64,000 bases of DNA from Siphonodentalium dalli (lineage: Eukaryota; Mollusca; Scaphopoda; Gadilida; Siphonodentaliidae), in the NCBI GenBank assembly GCA_032622095.1, contig CP136069.1, positions 36,120,194-36,184,193 of the forward strand. The letters are read 5' to 3'. Under the pieces are notes generated by a model, which did not search any database, had not been told where the DNA came from, and saw only the letters and a program-made list of their open reading frames with translations. Of this stretch, positions 11,857 through 25,700 are shown in pieces. Numbering within the stretch: position 1 is the stretch's first letter; each line of letters starts with the position of its first letter. A program made the translations under genes and the position numbers.

Positions 11857-11940
11857 CCGAATCTAGAAACATGTCCAGGTCATACGCAGTCTCTTCGTAT
11901 TCCCCGAATATATCCTTCTTCAATGGTGTTCATGTCATGA

Positions 11941-12600
11941 CTCCAATTTCGTGTTTACTTTTATTATGCCTTTGTCAATTGTAGTTCGTTGATAAAATAT
12001 TTCCGCATACATATCTTGATTTATAAGTGCATTATCCCGAATTATCATAAGAAACGATCGCCCTTATACAATTGAAAAGAAGCTAGAATATGGTGTGGTA
12101 TATAGGTATACACATTCGCCTCGTTTTTTCTCTTTATGTAACTGTTCTTCGCGTTAAACGTTCATATGTTTGTGTTTTCTTTTAGAGTTATAGTTCTTTG
12201 CTGACACATCAGAACAGTTTGGCTCGGGCCTCCTCTCACCCCCTTTGTTTTGCTATGAAAGCATTAGCATCGGTACGCACAATTAACCAGTCGACTCGAG
12301 TCATAAACTCTTTTCATTATAGTTACCATGTTGTTTGCATCGTTCGTAGAACACATGGGTGTATTTTGCACCAATCAATGACTCAAATTCATTTGTTGTA
12401 CATGTACTGTATTCCTCGAGAGAGCCCGCGGGTGTTTACTTCTCTAATGCCTAACATTGATAACTCTGTGAGATAGACAGTATACCATTTTCGGTAAGAT
12501 CCCACTCAATATTAGCCTATGGAATGCATATCCGAAAAGTCTTATATAGTCAGTTTTGATATTTGAAGGGTTAGCCAAACCGATTGCAGTGTCTTAAGTT
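11941..12600. other. no gene recognised
   Basis: AT-rich unique-looking sequence leading into the 53-bp satellite. Confidence 0.35.
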
Positions 12601-12629
12601 TCGCAGGTGATACGTGGGTAGTATCCCGC

Positions 12630-13470
12630 AGCTACCCACTACCAAACGACATCAAGCTATATTGTATAAATGAGAAATAATTTGCTACCCGCTACAAACG
12701 ACATCAAGCTATACTGTCTAAACGACCAATAAGTCGTTACCCGCTACCAAACGACATCAAGCTATACTGTCTAAATACCAATAAGTCGCTACCAAACGAC
12801 ATCAAGCTATGTTGTCTAAACGACTAATAAGTCACTACCCGCTACCAAACGACATCAAGCTATACTGTCTAAACGACAAATAAGTCGCTACCCGCTACCA
12901 AACGACATCAAGCTATATTGTCTAAACGAACAATAAGTCGCTACCCCCTACCAAACGATATCAAGCTATTCTGTCTAAATGACCAATAAGTCGCTACCCG
13001 CTACCAAACGACATCAAGCTATACTGTATAAACGACCAATAAGTCGCCACCCGCTACCAAACGACATCAAGCTATATTGTCTAAATGACCAATAAGTCGC
13101 TACCCACTACCAAACGACACCAAGCTATACTGTCTAAATGACCAATAAGTCGCTACCCGCTACCCAACGACACCAAGCTATACTGTCTAAACGAACAATA
13201 AGTCGCCACCCGCTACCAAACGACATCAAGCTATATTGTCTAAATGACATATAAGTCGTTACCCGCTACCAAACGACACCAAGCTATACTGTCTAAACGA
13301 ACAATAAGTCGCCACCCGCTACCAAACGACATCAAGGCATATTGTCTAATTGACATATAAGTCGCTACCAAACGACATCAAGCTATATTGTCTAAATGAC
13401 CAATAAGTCGCTACCCGCTACCAAACGACATCAAGCTAAATTATCTAAACGACCAATAAGTCTCCCGGGC
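12630..13470. repeat. 53-bp satellite, about 16 copies
   Basis: The motif acgacatcaagctat recurs about 16 times from 12,646 to 13,438. Spacing is 53 bp almost throughout, with shorter units of about 45-46 bp near 12,766-12,810 and 13,341-13,386. Monomers contain gctacccgctaccaaacg and a ctgtctaaacgaccaataag portion and differ by a few substitutions. Confidence 0.95.
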
Positions 13471-13620
13471 TCTCGTAGCCAATGTAGATCTGCCGTGGAC
13501 GAAGGAGAAAGTCAATATTTCAATTGTACTGGTTTTGATGTGTTAATAACACCCGCCGTGAAAGCGCAGATGTGTCAATAGTTTCACACTCAATATCACA
13601 CCCAGGTAGTATGTCACTAC
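13471..13620. repeat. fragment of the ~350-bp satellite family
   Basis: Contains ctcccgggctctcgtagcc and gtgttaataacacc-ccgtg, both hallmarks of the larger satellite at 20,515-22,508, directly adjoining the 53-bp array. Confidence 0.6.
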
Positions 13621-13884
13621 TCACTTTGTAGGAACTGTTACATCGGAAGTCGTTCTATCGCCGGTATTGTGAGGTCTCTATTGTGATGGTTCTTGACTGA
13701 TTTGTTACGGCTCCTTAATATGATTACGTCAGTACGTATGGACACCCCAAAACACGTACGTCCATCTATAAAATGATAAATGTATGTTTCATAGGAGTGC
13801 CTGTATTCTGGCCAACTTGGGATATACGATCACGCCAGTGCGTATTGGCCGTAGGACGGCGACATGTCACGCTATGTCCAAAGG

Positions 13885-14390
13885 TTCGCTATTCCCAAGG
13901 TTCATTATACCGAAGTTTCGATATTCCCAAGGTTCTCTATATTCCCCAATATTCAGAAGGTTTTTATAACTTGTTATTTTGAAGTTTCATTCTATTATCT
14001 ATATTCTAAAGTATTGAGAGGTTTCTTTTTCATAAGTCTCTTGTTATGAAGGAAATAACTTAAAGGTACTAAATCCGATAAGACGCTGCTAAATTACTCT
14101 TTCTTTGGCTTCGGTGGGAAAAAAATATTTGATTAGTGTCGAACCCACCCATCAAAGCTCAGAGTAATAAGATATCGATCTTTGCAGTTTGCTATTTTTA
14201 ATCGTGCCAGGACGAGGTCAAACGGGCGGTCTTCCAGATAAAGATGGATAACTACAAAATCGTGGTAATAATAACTACTTGGTATTAGAGTTGTCCATGT
14301 TTTCTGGTTAAATACGCCCAGAATAGCGAACCTTCTGAATAAGAACTATTCGACCCTTCGGAATATGGAACCTTCGGAATAATGAACCTG
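13885..14390. repeat. inverted minisatellite flanks around a dispersed repeat
   Basis: At 13,885-13,965 short units of the type tattcccaaggttc repeat. At 14,320-14,390 similar units appear on the opposite strand (gaaccttcggaatat). Between them, 14,060-14,285 matches 14,925-15,145 at clearly recognisable but diverged level. Confidence 0.5.
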
Positions 14391-14924
14391 ATCCTGTATG
14401 AAGAGCCCATGACACGTCCATCAATAACTGTATACGTGTTTCATGAGACTGATTATATATACATATATAAGACTGGAGTACAGTTGAGACCAACATGTCT
14501 TTGTTAATATTGGTGCTCAGATTTCAACGAAATTTGGTGTAGTGACTCAGGGTGCCCTGGCAGAGTGTATAATGGCGTTAGATTTTCTAAATTGTTATTT
14601 AAACAAATTTAAATAAATTAAAAAAATATGAACATATGTGAATATTTAGGTACAAATAAACCTATTTGCACGAGAATATGTTGCAACACCAGATATAGAG
14701 GAATGTGGGAATTTGGGCCACAGTTAGACATGGGTCAGAGTGAGATATTGCCTCTATCATTTCTCTAATTTCCAGACCAATATCCATGGCGCCAATCAAG
14801 ATATATTAGCCATATAGCACATGTTACTATATTTCTTCAAAATGGAATCATCAGGTGAAGGTTGAATCTGGCCAAGCAACCAATTTTCAAGGCAAAATTA
14901 TTTTATTTAATTTTTGCAATCTTA

Positions 14925-15145
14925 AAGGTACTCAATCCGAATTAACCCTCGCAGATTACTATTTCCTTGACTTCGGAGGTGACACATATTTGATTCGAGT
15001 CGAGGAACCCACAACATCATAGCTCAGAGAGATCAGATACCGATTTTTAAAATCTATCATTTTAATTTTACGTGGCCCAGCAAACAGCAGACGAGAATAC
15101 TTTCTCTGACCAAATTGCAGATGGAGATGGATAACTCTAAAATCA
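14925..15145. repeat. second copy of a dispersed repeat
   Basis: Shares the order of phrases ggtactcaatccga, tttgattcgagtcga and catcatagctcagag with 14,060-14,285. Both copies are non-coding. Confidence 0.55.
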
Positions 15146-18100
15146 ACTGGTTTTTTTTGTGTGTGTCAGATGTTTGACAAACCAGCAATATTCGTTGAGT
15201 AAAAAGTTGATAAATTACAGGTTTTTGTCAATTTTATGCCATAATTGACTGCAGTTAGCATTATTTTCGAGCAATTAATTCTGTCAACTGAAGCGGCATT
15301 TCAAAAAATCTTCTTGTTGTTGGAATCTGATGATATGGGGACTATTGATTCGGATTGAGGACCATCAAGGGGGAAATATATTTATTGGATAAATTTACAT
15401 ATAATACTGAATACATTTTTATGAAAACGGGGATTTATTGCATATTTCACGTAGCCACATCGGATTTATTTATAGAGGTTAATGTATGCTTGACTTTCAG
15501 CGATTTACATGGACGGGACACAATGAATCAATGAGATATAATTTATGGCCCTGGTAGGATCCAACTTCAGTAGATGACAGGCACTGCGAAAAAGAATGAG
15601 ATAATTTGCCAAATGACTATTGTTTTGGGGCTAAATAATTTAGATCAAACAAACTGATGTCATTGTGCAATAATGGTATGTTCGGTGTGTTTCCTATACG
15701 GTTACTACTTGGGGGTGACCCCTTCTGTGAAGTAGATGATGAGAAAGAAGTATTAAGGGTGGTCCCAGCTCGAGATTGCATGCTTGTTGATGACTTTTGT
15801 GAGCTTATATCGTACTCTCAGATGTCTAAGCATTGTGATGGTCAATAATAGTGATAGCGGAGACCTAGACTGAAATTAACAATATTGATGGAAATTTAAT
15901 TCTATTTCAATTTAATTCTATATATGTCTCTATGCGAAAAAAACTTAATGATCGTTGAGAATTTTATCTGAAATTACTAATCATGCGGCACATGCTGACA
16001 CTATTGTTAGGCATCTGATAGTATATAAACATTTTAATAATTGCCCAGGAGGGATGACATTAGTATAAGGGACGCAAAGGAAAATCCACCACAAAGTCAT
16101 TTAAATCTTGCCATTTCAAAGTTGGATCTTCACATTCTATGACACACATTATTAATGAAAAGTACTTCATAATTTATTAACTGTACTAGTTACTTCCCTA
16201 TCGCAACAGAAATTGTTTTGTACTGGTGGAATATATCATTCTTGATGGGCATAGATACATAGGTATTCATGGCATGGTCTGAGAAAATGCTACTAGATTA
16301 AACATTTATATGATTGCCTCATTAGTCATGTACATGTATAACAAGAATGTCGTGACAGTTCAACTAAGTTGGCCTGGAATTATTATATTTAGCATACATA
16401 TTATTCCAATCCCAATGTGTCAAGTCGACAATAGCAAGTACGCAGGGCTATATTTAATAAGTTTTCCACAAATAGCCACTAGTTAATATATATGCTAGCC
16501 ATGCTGGTCAAGCTCCCGCTTAATGCTTAAGGTTTAAATCGAGAACACAGTGTTAAAATCATGAATTATTTAATATGTGAGAATGCTAAAACTAATCACC
16601 GTGCATTATAATTATTATATTTAACTTGATGTGTCCATCACAGGAAACAGAATTCATACACACAGATGGAAAGTTGGCCTGGGAGATGTTCTTCTTTTCA
16701 TTCACGCAACAAGAAGATAAACGACTCACTTTGTTAGTCACCAATTCACTGGGCTTTACATGTGTGTTACATATGTGTGTCGACTGCTCTGTAGATGGCT
16801 AGAATTGTATTTTGACCTGAGTCACAGTGAGTTGGTGAGGCTCAGTGAGCCCGAAGTCGTTGATAACTAAATTTACTATTCTGTAATCACTAAATTGACT
16901 AATACAATCCTAATATTATTAGATTAGAAGGCCACATGACCGCTTTCACCGAATACTGCTTCCACAAGTTCCAGCTACGCGCTATGTTCAACGGTTCATG
17001 ACTGAACTATACTGTCTATACTGAGTAAATGAGTAAATCATTATCAGTCAGCTCTAAAATGTCCATTTTCTGATTTCATTGACCCAAGTTGAGGCTTGAC
17101 ATGACAGTGTTAGATATTAACAATTAGATTTATTATTTAGAGAAGTAGTTAGTAGACTGAACAATTTGCCGCTTGCACATGCAGTTGCAACTCTAAGTCT
17201 AACCAGTCCAGGTGAAAACAGACTTAAAATTGAAGAATAACAGAACAAGTCAACTCGCCGTGGTGATCAGTCTGCACAGACCAGTCCACATTTCACTCCA
17301 GTGACCTTCATTTTCATATTTTTTTCAGTCACAGATTCGTCATTGAGTTTCTTTCCGATTGCCTGATTTCCACTTTTAAACTTCCAAGTTCAAAACAAGT
17401 TCTAGTGTTGTTGTTATTCTTCTTCTTTTGACTGCTTTGACTCTAAAGTCATTCCAGTAATGGACTCGTTGTGCTATCTTCGCTTGTGCTTTCTCTTTTG
17501 CTCTTAACGCTTACGTGCTGTGATACCGTTGTACATTTAAAATACGAGCGATAACAATAACAAGCAATTCAATTTCAAATTTCGCAAATAAGAGAGCGCC
17601 ACCATTTTGTAAAGAAATTACGTAATTATTTCCAACGTTGCTATGGCCTGCCAGGGGACGTAATTTTCAAACTTTAACGGTACGGAATCTGGCGAGATTT
17701 GCCGAATGCTATGCGCTCGTGTCAGCTAAATCCACATTAAGCATTTAATTTTGAATAAGGTTGATTTTGTGTTTCAAATTTAATAGTGTTGCTATGGGGA
17801 TGCTGATCGAAGAAGAAAAATAAATTCGTTTAATTAATTTGTCAATTCTATTCCAACATGGCGGCCACCATAGGTCTGAATCGCCCGGATGTACAAAAAT
17901 AAATTCATGTTGATGGGGTATAGAAATTACTGACGTCACAACTATACTTGCGTCGCTTACGCAATACCGTAAAACAACCCTTTTGGGTTGTGATGATTAA
18001 AAATAATTATTTTCGGGACATAATCACCGTGCCGTGTTATCGAAACCTGAACTTTAGATCATAATTAACCCGGAATTAGCGAATTAACGCGTAAATATCA

Positions 18101-20514
18101 ACATGTTATCAGTGAAAATCAAGCCACCTAAAGGCAATTCCTTTGCTTTTGGTGGCCTATACAATATGAAACGTATTCTGGACACGAACACTGAACATAA
18201 AGTATACCCGTGTTATTCTTCTGAGAAATATCCCGATAGAGGTTGATAATTTGGAACAGTAGCCTCGTAATCAACACGTGCGCGTGTTACGGTCCATCAT
18301 CGACGTATTAAATATAGATCGATGGTTCTATCAATCATGGCGGTGACGGTTATATACATGAGATTTATTCGAACGATATCTGCAGTTTGGGCCGAATACT
18401 ATCTTGTGTATCTGATGTCTTAAACCAGAAAAAGACTGTAGCTTATGCCATTAACATAATACATGTACAACATGTATATAACGAAATAATACAATAAATA
18501 CCTAACAATAATAGTAAGTGACATTAATTGGCAGAAACCAGATATTGAAAGTCCCGAGGGGTAAACTATCATAATCATGCCCGCCTATATAAATTAGCAA
18601 TGGTAATAGAAATCTACTCTCAGGAGATTATGAGATGTTATTTATTTAATTAATACACGGCCATTATTGAGAGATCCAGGTGGGACAATGTTTCGATGCC
18701 AGCACCAACATATTTCTTCCTCGAAAGTCCCGACTAAGGGACATTTAAACATGTCTGTCGACCAGATGAACATATCTTATGAAATCACGTTCAACTGAAT
18801 CATTGATGTTATGGCGTAGCCGGGGGATATCGGTGGTGGTAGGGGCGGGGCTTGGACAGGGAGGGGAGCTTCGTTGGTGTCTGCCCCCAACTTTGGTAAA
18901 TTTTTTCAACAGTGTTACAAATTTCATACCTTACACTATATAGTCTTTACCATAGTATAAAACAGTTTTATACCATAATTGCAAGTTCTATTGTGTGTAT
19001 AACACCTATTTTGTAAATTTCATCTTTACACCATACTGTGTGTATACAGCTTCCTACGGTGGGTGTAAATTTCTACAGTGGGTGTAAATTTTCAAACGTA
19101 ATTTCATGTGTTAAACGTGTATACCCATAGTAGAACTACATCGTAGTTAGCAAAATAGTTCCTATGTCACATTCATTTGAAATTGGAAGTTGTCATGATA
19201 TCAATTAGATATGATGAAAAATTCATGAATTTCAATCAAATGTAGCTTGCTAGTGCTACACTAACTAGGAAACATGTGAATGATAATTACAAGTGACTGA
19301 TCGCTCATAAATTGGATGACGTCATGCCGTTAATGTAAGCACCACTACGCGTGACGTACATTCCTTATAGCGTCGTGTTTGTGTCTCTGGGTTAGGATTA
19401 ACATTCAAAGTAAACAGCGGGGTAGTTGAATTCGCAAACAAAATTACAAAAATAATAATTATGGCATAATAAAATACACGCATATATATAGTACCCGAGA
19501 GTAAAAAAAATTCACCACTCGTGGTATTGTGGTTTTAACCACTCGCCAAATGGCTCGTGGTTAAAACCACAATTTCACTCGTGGTGACAAATTTGTATTC
19601 TCGGCTACCATGGGTGTATTCTATATATCCCCTCTTACATTCGAGTGAATACAATTAATTGCGTGATTGGTTGTAATCATGTATCACTTAACAGGAATCT
19701 GAGTGGCATGGCTTCACTGTCAAGAGGCTTAGAAGTTAGAGCAAACTCTGAGTGATTGCCGGTCAGATTGTCGTGAACAACAGAACAAGTGCGATAAAGA
19801 AATAACGAGTTCTAGCACCTACCCTATATAATCAGCATTCATCAAGTGGATGCCCAACATAAACTTAATAAATTACGTAATCAGAACAATGTATGGGTGT
19901 AAACGAACAGTTAACGTCTTATTTTTTGTCTTTTTGCTGATTAAAATGCGTCTACGAAAACAGACAACATAAAATACAAGACAGATAACACTACATATCC
20001 CGCCTACGTTCACGCTATCCGAAGTCCAGCGATATGAGACTTCACTATAGTTAACCGGTCATTGACTCATGGCCAATGTTGGGCCTGCAAAATGCGCTTT
20101 TTGTTAGCTGGAGACTTGGTGAATTTTGATAGGCGTAACATAGGTTATAGAATAAGCATAGGAAGGCAGTGTAATTAGTCGAAATTGATGCAAATTTCAA
20201 GTTTATGCATATTTTGTTGCGTTTATGTTTGGTTAATTTCACGAAGCATGTATCCTGCCAAATATTAGCCATATAGTATTACCCGTATAGAACCGATTGG
20301 ATGGGGAGAGAACCGATTCGATCAGGAGTGAACCAAACAAATATCCAATTGTGATGGGAATGTAAAAAATTACTCGAATTATCCGCTAGATGGCTCCAAA
20401 ATTGATTTTTAACTGTCAAAAAGTCACGGAAATGTATTATTTCGATCATAAGGAACCGTCACAAATCAGTCGAGAACCATCACAAACCGGCCATAGAACG
20501 ACTTTCGATGTAAC
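15146..20514. other. 5.4 kb with no recognisable gene
   Basis: Mostly unique AT-rich sequence. One local feature is a hairpin at about 19,510-19,592, with arms containing gtggttttaaccac and gtggttaaaaccac inside outer caccactcgtggt blocks. Open frames are short and show no family motif. Confidence 0.45.
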
Positions 20515-22531
20515 ATTCCTACAGGGTGTAAAGAATGTCAAAACATACTGCCAAAATGTCCTCGGATACCCCCGGCTTTTCCGGGATCTCTTAACAAATA
20601 CAGACATTAGAGGGGTTAAAACACCGTCCGCAGACGAGCGCGCCAGCAACCTTTTCTAAGTTGGCCTCATGTAGTACACCTCTACCATATAACGTCAAGA
20701 TATAGCTCCCGCGGCCGTGTGACATTCGGACTCTCTTGGCACCAATTGGCTATCTCGGCCAATTCAGTGTTATACCTTGTTCAGGGGTTAATAAAATTGG
20801 ACGTGGGTGCGCTAGCGAGTCAATATTTGGACATTACACTATTCCACTACAAAAAACATCAAATTATATTGCCGAGCGGTTCAGGGAGACACCCGGGCTC
20901 CGCTGTGTATTGTCGGATTTTGATGGGTTAATAACATCGGCCTTGGACGCGCCAGCGAGTCAATAGTTGGATGTCATACACAGGTGATATTACACTACCG
21001 CGTATCATCAACATATACTGTCCAAAACACCACGAAGAGACCCGGGCTCTCCCTGGTTCTCTTAGCCAATATCGGCATTTGCGGGTTAATAACATCGACC
21101 ATAGATACGCATGACAATAGCTGAATCTCACACTCATGTACGTAGTATTCTACTAACAAAACAAAAACCAACAAACTATACCGTCAAAATTATCACGGAG
21201 CCACACGGCCTCTCCCGTGCTCGTTTTGTCTATACGGTATTTTACCGAATTTTGAAGGGTTAATAACATTGCGGCCGTGGACGCGTCAGCGAGTCAATAG
21301 TTCGATGTCAGACTCAGGTGGTATTGCACTACCGTGCATCATCAAAATATACGGTCCGAAACTACAGGAAGACACACGGGCTCCTCCGAGCTCTCTTAGA
21401 CAATAACGGCATTTGCAGGGTTAATAACACCGACCGGAGAAGAGTGAGCGAGCACAAATTTATATGTTGCCCTCAGGTAGTATGTCGGTTCTTTATAACG
21501 TCGAGATATAGTGGTCACGGGCCCATGGGGGCACCGGCCTCTCCTGTGTCGTCCCGGCCTCTCTCGGTCTTTTTGTATGTACGGTATTTGCCGATTTTGA
21601 GGTGTTAATAACATCGACCGTGTACGCGTCAGCGAATCAATATTTGGATGTCAAACTCAAGTGGTATTGCACTACCGCGCATATTCAAAATACACTATCC
21701 GAAACGACACGAAGACACCCGGGCTCCCCGGGCTCTCTTGGCCAATATCGGCATTTGCGGGGTTAATAATACCGTCCGGAGACGTAAAATGTTCTATGTT
21801 GCCCTCAGGTGGTATGCCGCTACAATATAACGTCGAACTATATTGCCCACGAGTCCATGATGGCAACCGGCCTCTCATGGGTGGTCCCGGCCTCTCCATG
21901 GCGGTCCCGCCCTCTCCCGGACGGTCCCGGCCTCTCCTGTGGTCTTTTTGTATATACGGTGTTTTCCCGGTTTTTGAGGGCTTAATAACATCGGCCGTGG
22001 ACGCGTCAGAGAGTCAATATTTGGATGTCAAACACAGGTGGTATTGCACTACCGCGTATCATCAAAATATATTGTTCGAAACCACATGAAGACAACCGGG
22101 CTCACCCGAGCTCTCTTAGTCAATGTCGGTATTTGCGGGTTTAATAACACCGACCGGAGAAGAGTGTGCGAGCACAATTTTCTAGGTTGACCTCAGGTGG
22201 TATGCCGGTACCTTATAACGTCGAGATATAGTGTTCAGGGGCACATGTGGGCACCGGCCTCTCTCGGGCGGTCCCGGTCTCCCCCTGGCGGTCCCGGTCT
22301 CTCCCGGGCTCTTTTTTATATTCGGTATTTTACTGGAATTTGAGGGGTTAATACCATCGGCCTTGGACAGGTTAGCGAGCAAATATTTGGTTGTAAAACT
22401 CATGTGTTATTGCACTCCTCGCATCATCAACATATGCTGTCCGAAACCACATGAAGACACCCGAGCTCTCCGGGCTCTCTTAGCAAATATCGGCATTTGC
22501 GGGGTGTAACATTTTCTAGGTTGTTCTCAAG
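20515..22531. repeat. complex satellite, ~350-bp higher-order unit
   Basis: Recurring phrases are gttaataacatcggcc, gtcaatatttggatgtc, ggtattgcactaccgc, catcaaaatatactgtccgaaac, ctcccgggctctcttagcc and ataacgtcgagatatag. The gttaata phrase recurs at about 20,785, 20,925, 21,083, 21,258, 21,418, 21,603, 21,761, 21,976, 22,137 and 22,345. Half-units are ~160-170 bp, alternating into a 340-380-bp unit. Variable runs of ggcggtcccggcctctcc expand within some units. Open frames across it are by-products of the repeat. Confidence 0.85.
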
Positions 22532-23409
22532 TACACCCTAAATCTAGTTGGATAAAAAGTTATCCAACAGTCAATCAACCGTTGTATGCACACAGCACCT
22601 ATCTACGTTGTGTGAAAAGTTGCATGACAATTTTGTTGGATACACTTTTACACAACGTTGCATATATATTTACTACCAACGGTTGTTTGTTAATTACACA
22701 ACGTGTTGGATGAAATTTCACACAACACTCAATCTACGTTAATTGCCCACAGCACCTGTCTACGTTTATTGAACCGTTTGGGTGTTGGGTAGAGTTGGAT
22801 GACATTTGTTGATTGTTGATTTACCCAACGTTGATTGGAAAGTAAAATGGGCAAGATGTCGTGGATAGCTTTGTCGGTATAGTATGCCTTTGTTATAATT
22901 ATTCTTTGTACGATAAACTGATTATGTAGGCTTTATGTTGAGTTTATGAGTGTACTACTTTAGTCAAATTAGTGCCGTCAGCAGTTGTGTAAATTTGTAA
23001 ACTTCAAAATTTGGCAAATATAAATAAATATACACTCAATAAATAAAGCCTACATAATCAGTATATCGTACAAAGAATAATTATAACAAAGGTATACAAT
23101 ACCGGCAAAGCTATCCACGACGTCTTGTCCCATTTTCCAGTCGCTCGGGAGTTTTTTCATTCAGTCATCTATCTTGTTTTGAAATATTTGGAGCCAAAAA
23201 TCGCATGCTCGCCCGCACCGGAAACGCGCTGCTATTGGATGACCCGGTCACGTGGCGGTTTTATCCAATGTTGTATGAAAGTAATACCACAGAAGACAGT
23301 TCACGCAACCAGTTGTGTACATCGTACTGAACTGTTGGGTAATAAGTACGCAACAAATTCGCACCCAACGAGTTGTATACAAGGTTCATCCAACTAGATT
23401 TAGGGTGTA
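22532..23409. mobile_element. 874-bp TIR transposon inserted in satellite, TA target
   Basis: Element 22,534-23,407 with ends CACCCTAAATCTAGTTGGAT and its exact reverse complement, flanked by TA on both sides. Removing it restores the satellite phrase ctcaagtagtatgccg, matching ctcaggtagtatgtcgg at about 21,474. Subterminal regions repeat caacgttg-type motifs. A TA target and long terminal inverted repeats suggest a Tc1/mariner-like or similar non-autonomous element. No transposase is seen. Confidence 0.85.
22845..23137. repeat. nested ~290-bp inverted repeat inside the TIR element
   Basis: Arms of ~90 bp (about 22,845-22,940 and 23,045-23,137) are near-perfect reverse complements, sharing gtcgtggatagctttg and ctgattatgtaggctttat on the left arm. 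It is probably a second, smaller MITE that inserted into the larger element. Confidence 0.8.
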
Positions 23410-23500
23410 GTATGCCGCTACATTATAAAGTCGTGATATAGTATTCACGGCCCCAATCGGGGTACCCGACCTCTTTTGGGCGGCCCCGGGCGGTAATAAG
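23410..23500. repeat. satellite remnant right of the insertion
   Basis: Continues the ~350-bp satellite after the transposon: tatgccgctacattataaagtcgtgatatag, read in short pieces, matches the repeat at about 22,200-22,225, followed by the gggcggccccggg block. Confidence 0.75.
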
Positions 23501-25700
23501 TCACACCCATATATATATATATTGTAAATTATTGAAATAATGGTTGTGGTGGTTGTTGCAATTTGCAAATCGACCATAATCAAGATCGTTATTCCTTTAA
23601 TTTTGCATACACCAGCACTGCCGTTATTAGGATAATTAAAATATATTAATTATTGAATGTTTAGTACAGACACTGCATTGTCTCTAATCGCACGCTTAGT
23701 CACCTCCAAAATGACAATTTAAGAAAATATAATTTTATTATTTTTGCCTCACCAGCATTATAGCAATTAAACAGGACCCACATGGTATGGCACCAATGTT
23801 ATAGCAAATTAGCAGGACCGCTTAAGCAGGGTATGATGGAACGCTTGTTACGGACTGTATCATGTTACAATGGTGTAAATACTACACGCAGGAGTAAAAC
23901 GTAGACTAGTTAAACATTCTGGGCTGTGATTGGTTGAATTAATTAAAATACAAATGTGAGCAAACATTCAAAGAATCATTCTCCCACTAACTCCTAAATG
24001 CCAAGACGTCCATTCATTAAAGGTGAAGTCTGTTGTGACTTTTTAGAAATTTTAAGTGTGATTATAAAATGACAATATTTTTTAGTGCGGAACTGATCCT
24101 AGTTATGAAAACACATAAATTAAAGGAGGAATCCCTGCCTGATGTCCATATATACAATAGTTAGGATTAGAGAATAAAGCATATATATGGTGATTGTATT
24201 TTTATATTGGAAAAGTTCGACAGATGTCAATATCACATTATCTGAAAGCAGTTTCAGAATTTTCAATTGGACTTTGGTGCACACCAACGAGCGTTACTAT
24301 AGCAACATATCTATACTATTTACACCAATGTAACCGTCAGTTGAACACCCTATTATTGATTCCCATGACTTGTACTTATTAACATTTTCCCCAAAGACAG
24401 CGGTGGCTTTTTAGAGTGACATCACATAATAAATTAATGACCGCAACAATGCGGCTAGATTTGTATAATTTATCAGGAACTGCTGGGAACATGAGCTATT
24501 GTGAGGGGAAAATGTTTTGTGTTGGTTCTTATTGATTGGGAGAACTAACATGTTTAGGATTCATACGTTGAATTTAGGCAAAACAATATGAATGTACTGT
24601 TTCTAAAACATTGTCCCATCACCTGGGATCAACCAGGGGCGACTTGGTATAGGACCAGCATATGTGGCGAGTTGGGAGATATCTTCTCCCTAAAAATGCC
24701 ACTTCTCCCTGGTTCTGTTCCAGGAAGAAGTGAGTCTCGTATACCAGTATAGATCTCTCTAAACAATATTTAAATGATATTTATGTACTGATTATTATGG
24801 TGCATTTACTCACTATGATCGTTTTATAAATGGACTATTGTTTTGCGTCTTACTTATTGGAACATAGAAGGACTAATTGTGGATGTAGCTTGAACTTCAT
24901 CCATTGCTACTTCTCGCTGACAGCAGCCTACTTCTCCCTAATAACCAAACGAATAATAATAATAAAGTGACTTCTCCCAAATTGAATCTTCATGTGGCCT
25001 TATTTGTGTTTGTTGTAGCCTGTTTAACGTGTTGACGAATTGAAAGTACATCAGTCTGGATTTATTATCAAAGGGGAAGTTAATTTGTTCATATTGCACA
25101 TTGTTGTGATTAAAGGAAGACACAAGGAACTCGTAGTGTGTAAATGCGAAAAAATAAAACAGGTTTGTACAACTGTCATCACTATGAAGAACATGGAAAC
25201 AGATAGACTTTTGTTTTTATTGTTAATATTATAACTATACAGTGACGATATTTCGCATGTTGAAAACATCGTCACTGTTATGTAGATAATACTGTTACAG
25301 TGAATGTTATGTTAGCAACAAACATTGCCACATGTAATTTCAAACAAAATGTTTTAAGTTGAAAATGTCTATTTTCTGGAACACCATTGCCCTTACTATT
25401 TGCAATGTTGTTTGATCATTTATTGAAGTGACATGTGCTATATAAAAATACAATATAGCAATTACAAAAATGAATATCACAAATGTGTTATAAAAAGCAC
25501 CCGGCATCCTGGACCTATTTGTCACTAATATTATATATACATGATATCATACTCATGCTACTTTCATTCCTACCTTTATCACCCTCACATACTTTTATTT
25601 CTCTCACTTTTTTCATACAATATCTCTTGCATTCTACTTCTTGTGCACGCTGTCATAAAATTTATTCAAATGAATAAAAAAACACACATATTTAAATACG
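23501..25700. other. no gene recognised
   Basis: Unique-looking AT-rich DNA. A small hairpin lies at 25,239-25,279 (arms acagtgacgat and atcgtcactgt). Nothing else was recognised. Confidence 0.4.

Noticed and set aside
12598-13470. CRISPR-like array
   Set aside because: The whole 53-bp unit repeats, with no unique spacers, in an intron-bearing animal genome. It is a satellite.
20390-22509. Several 70-142-codon frames
   Set aside because: They coincide with the ~350-bp satellite and repeat with it.
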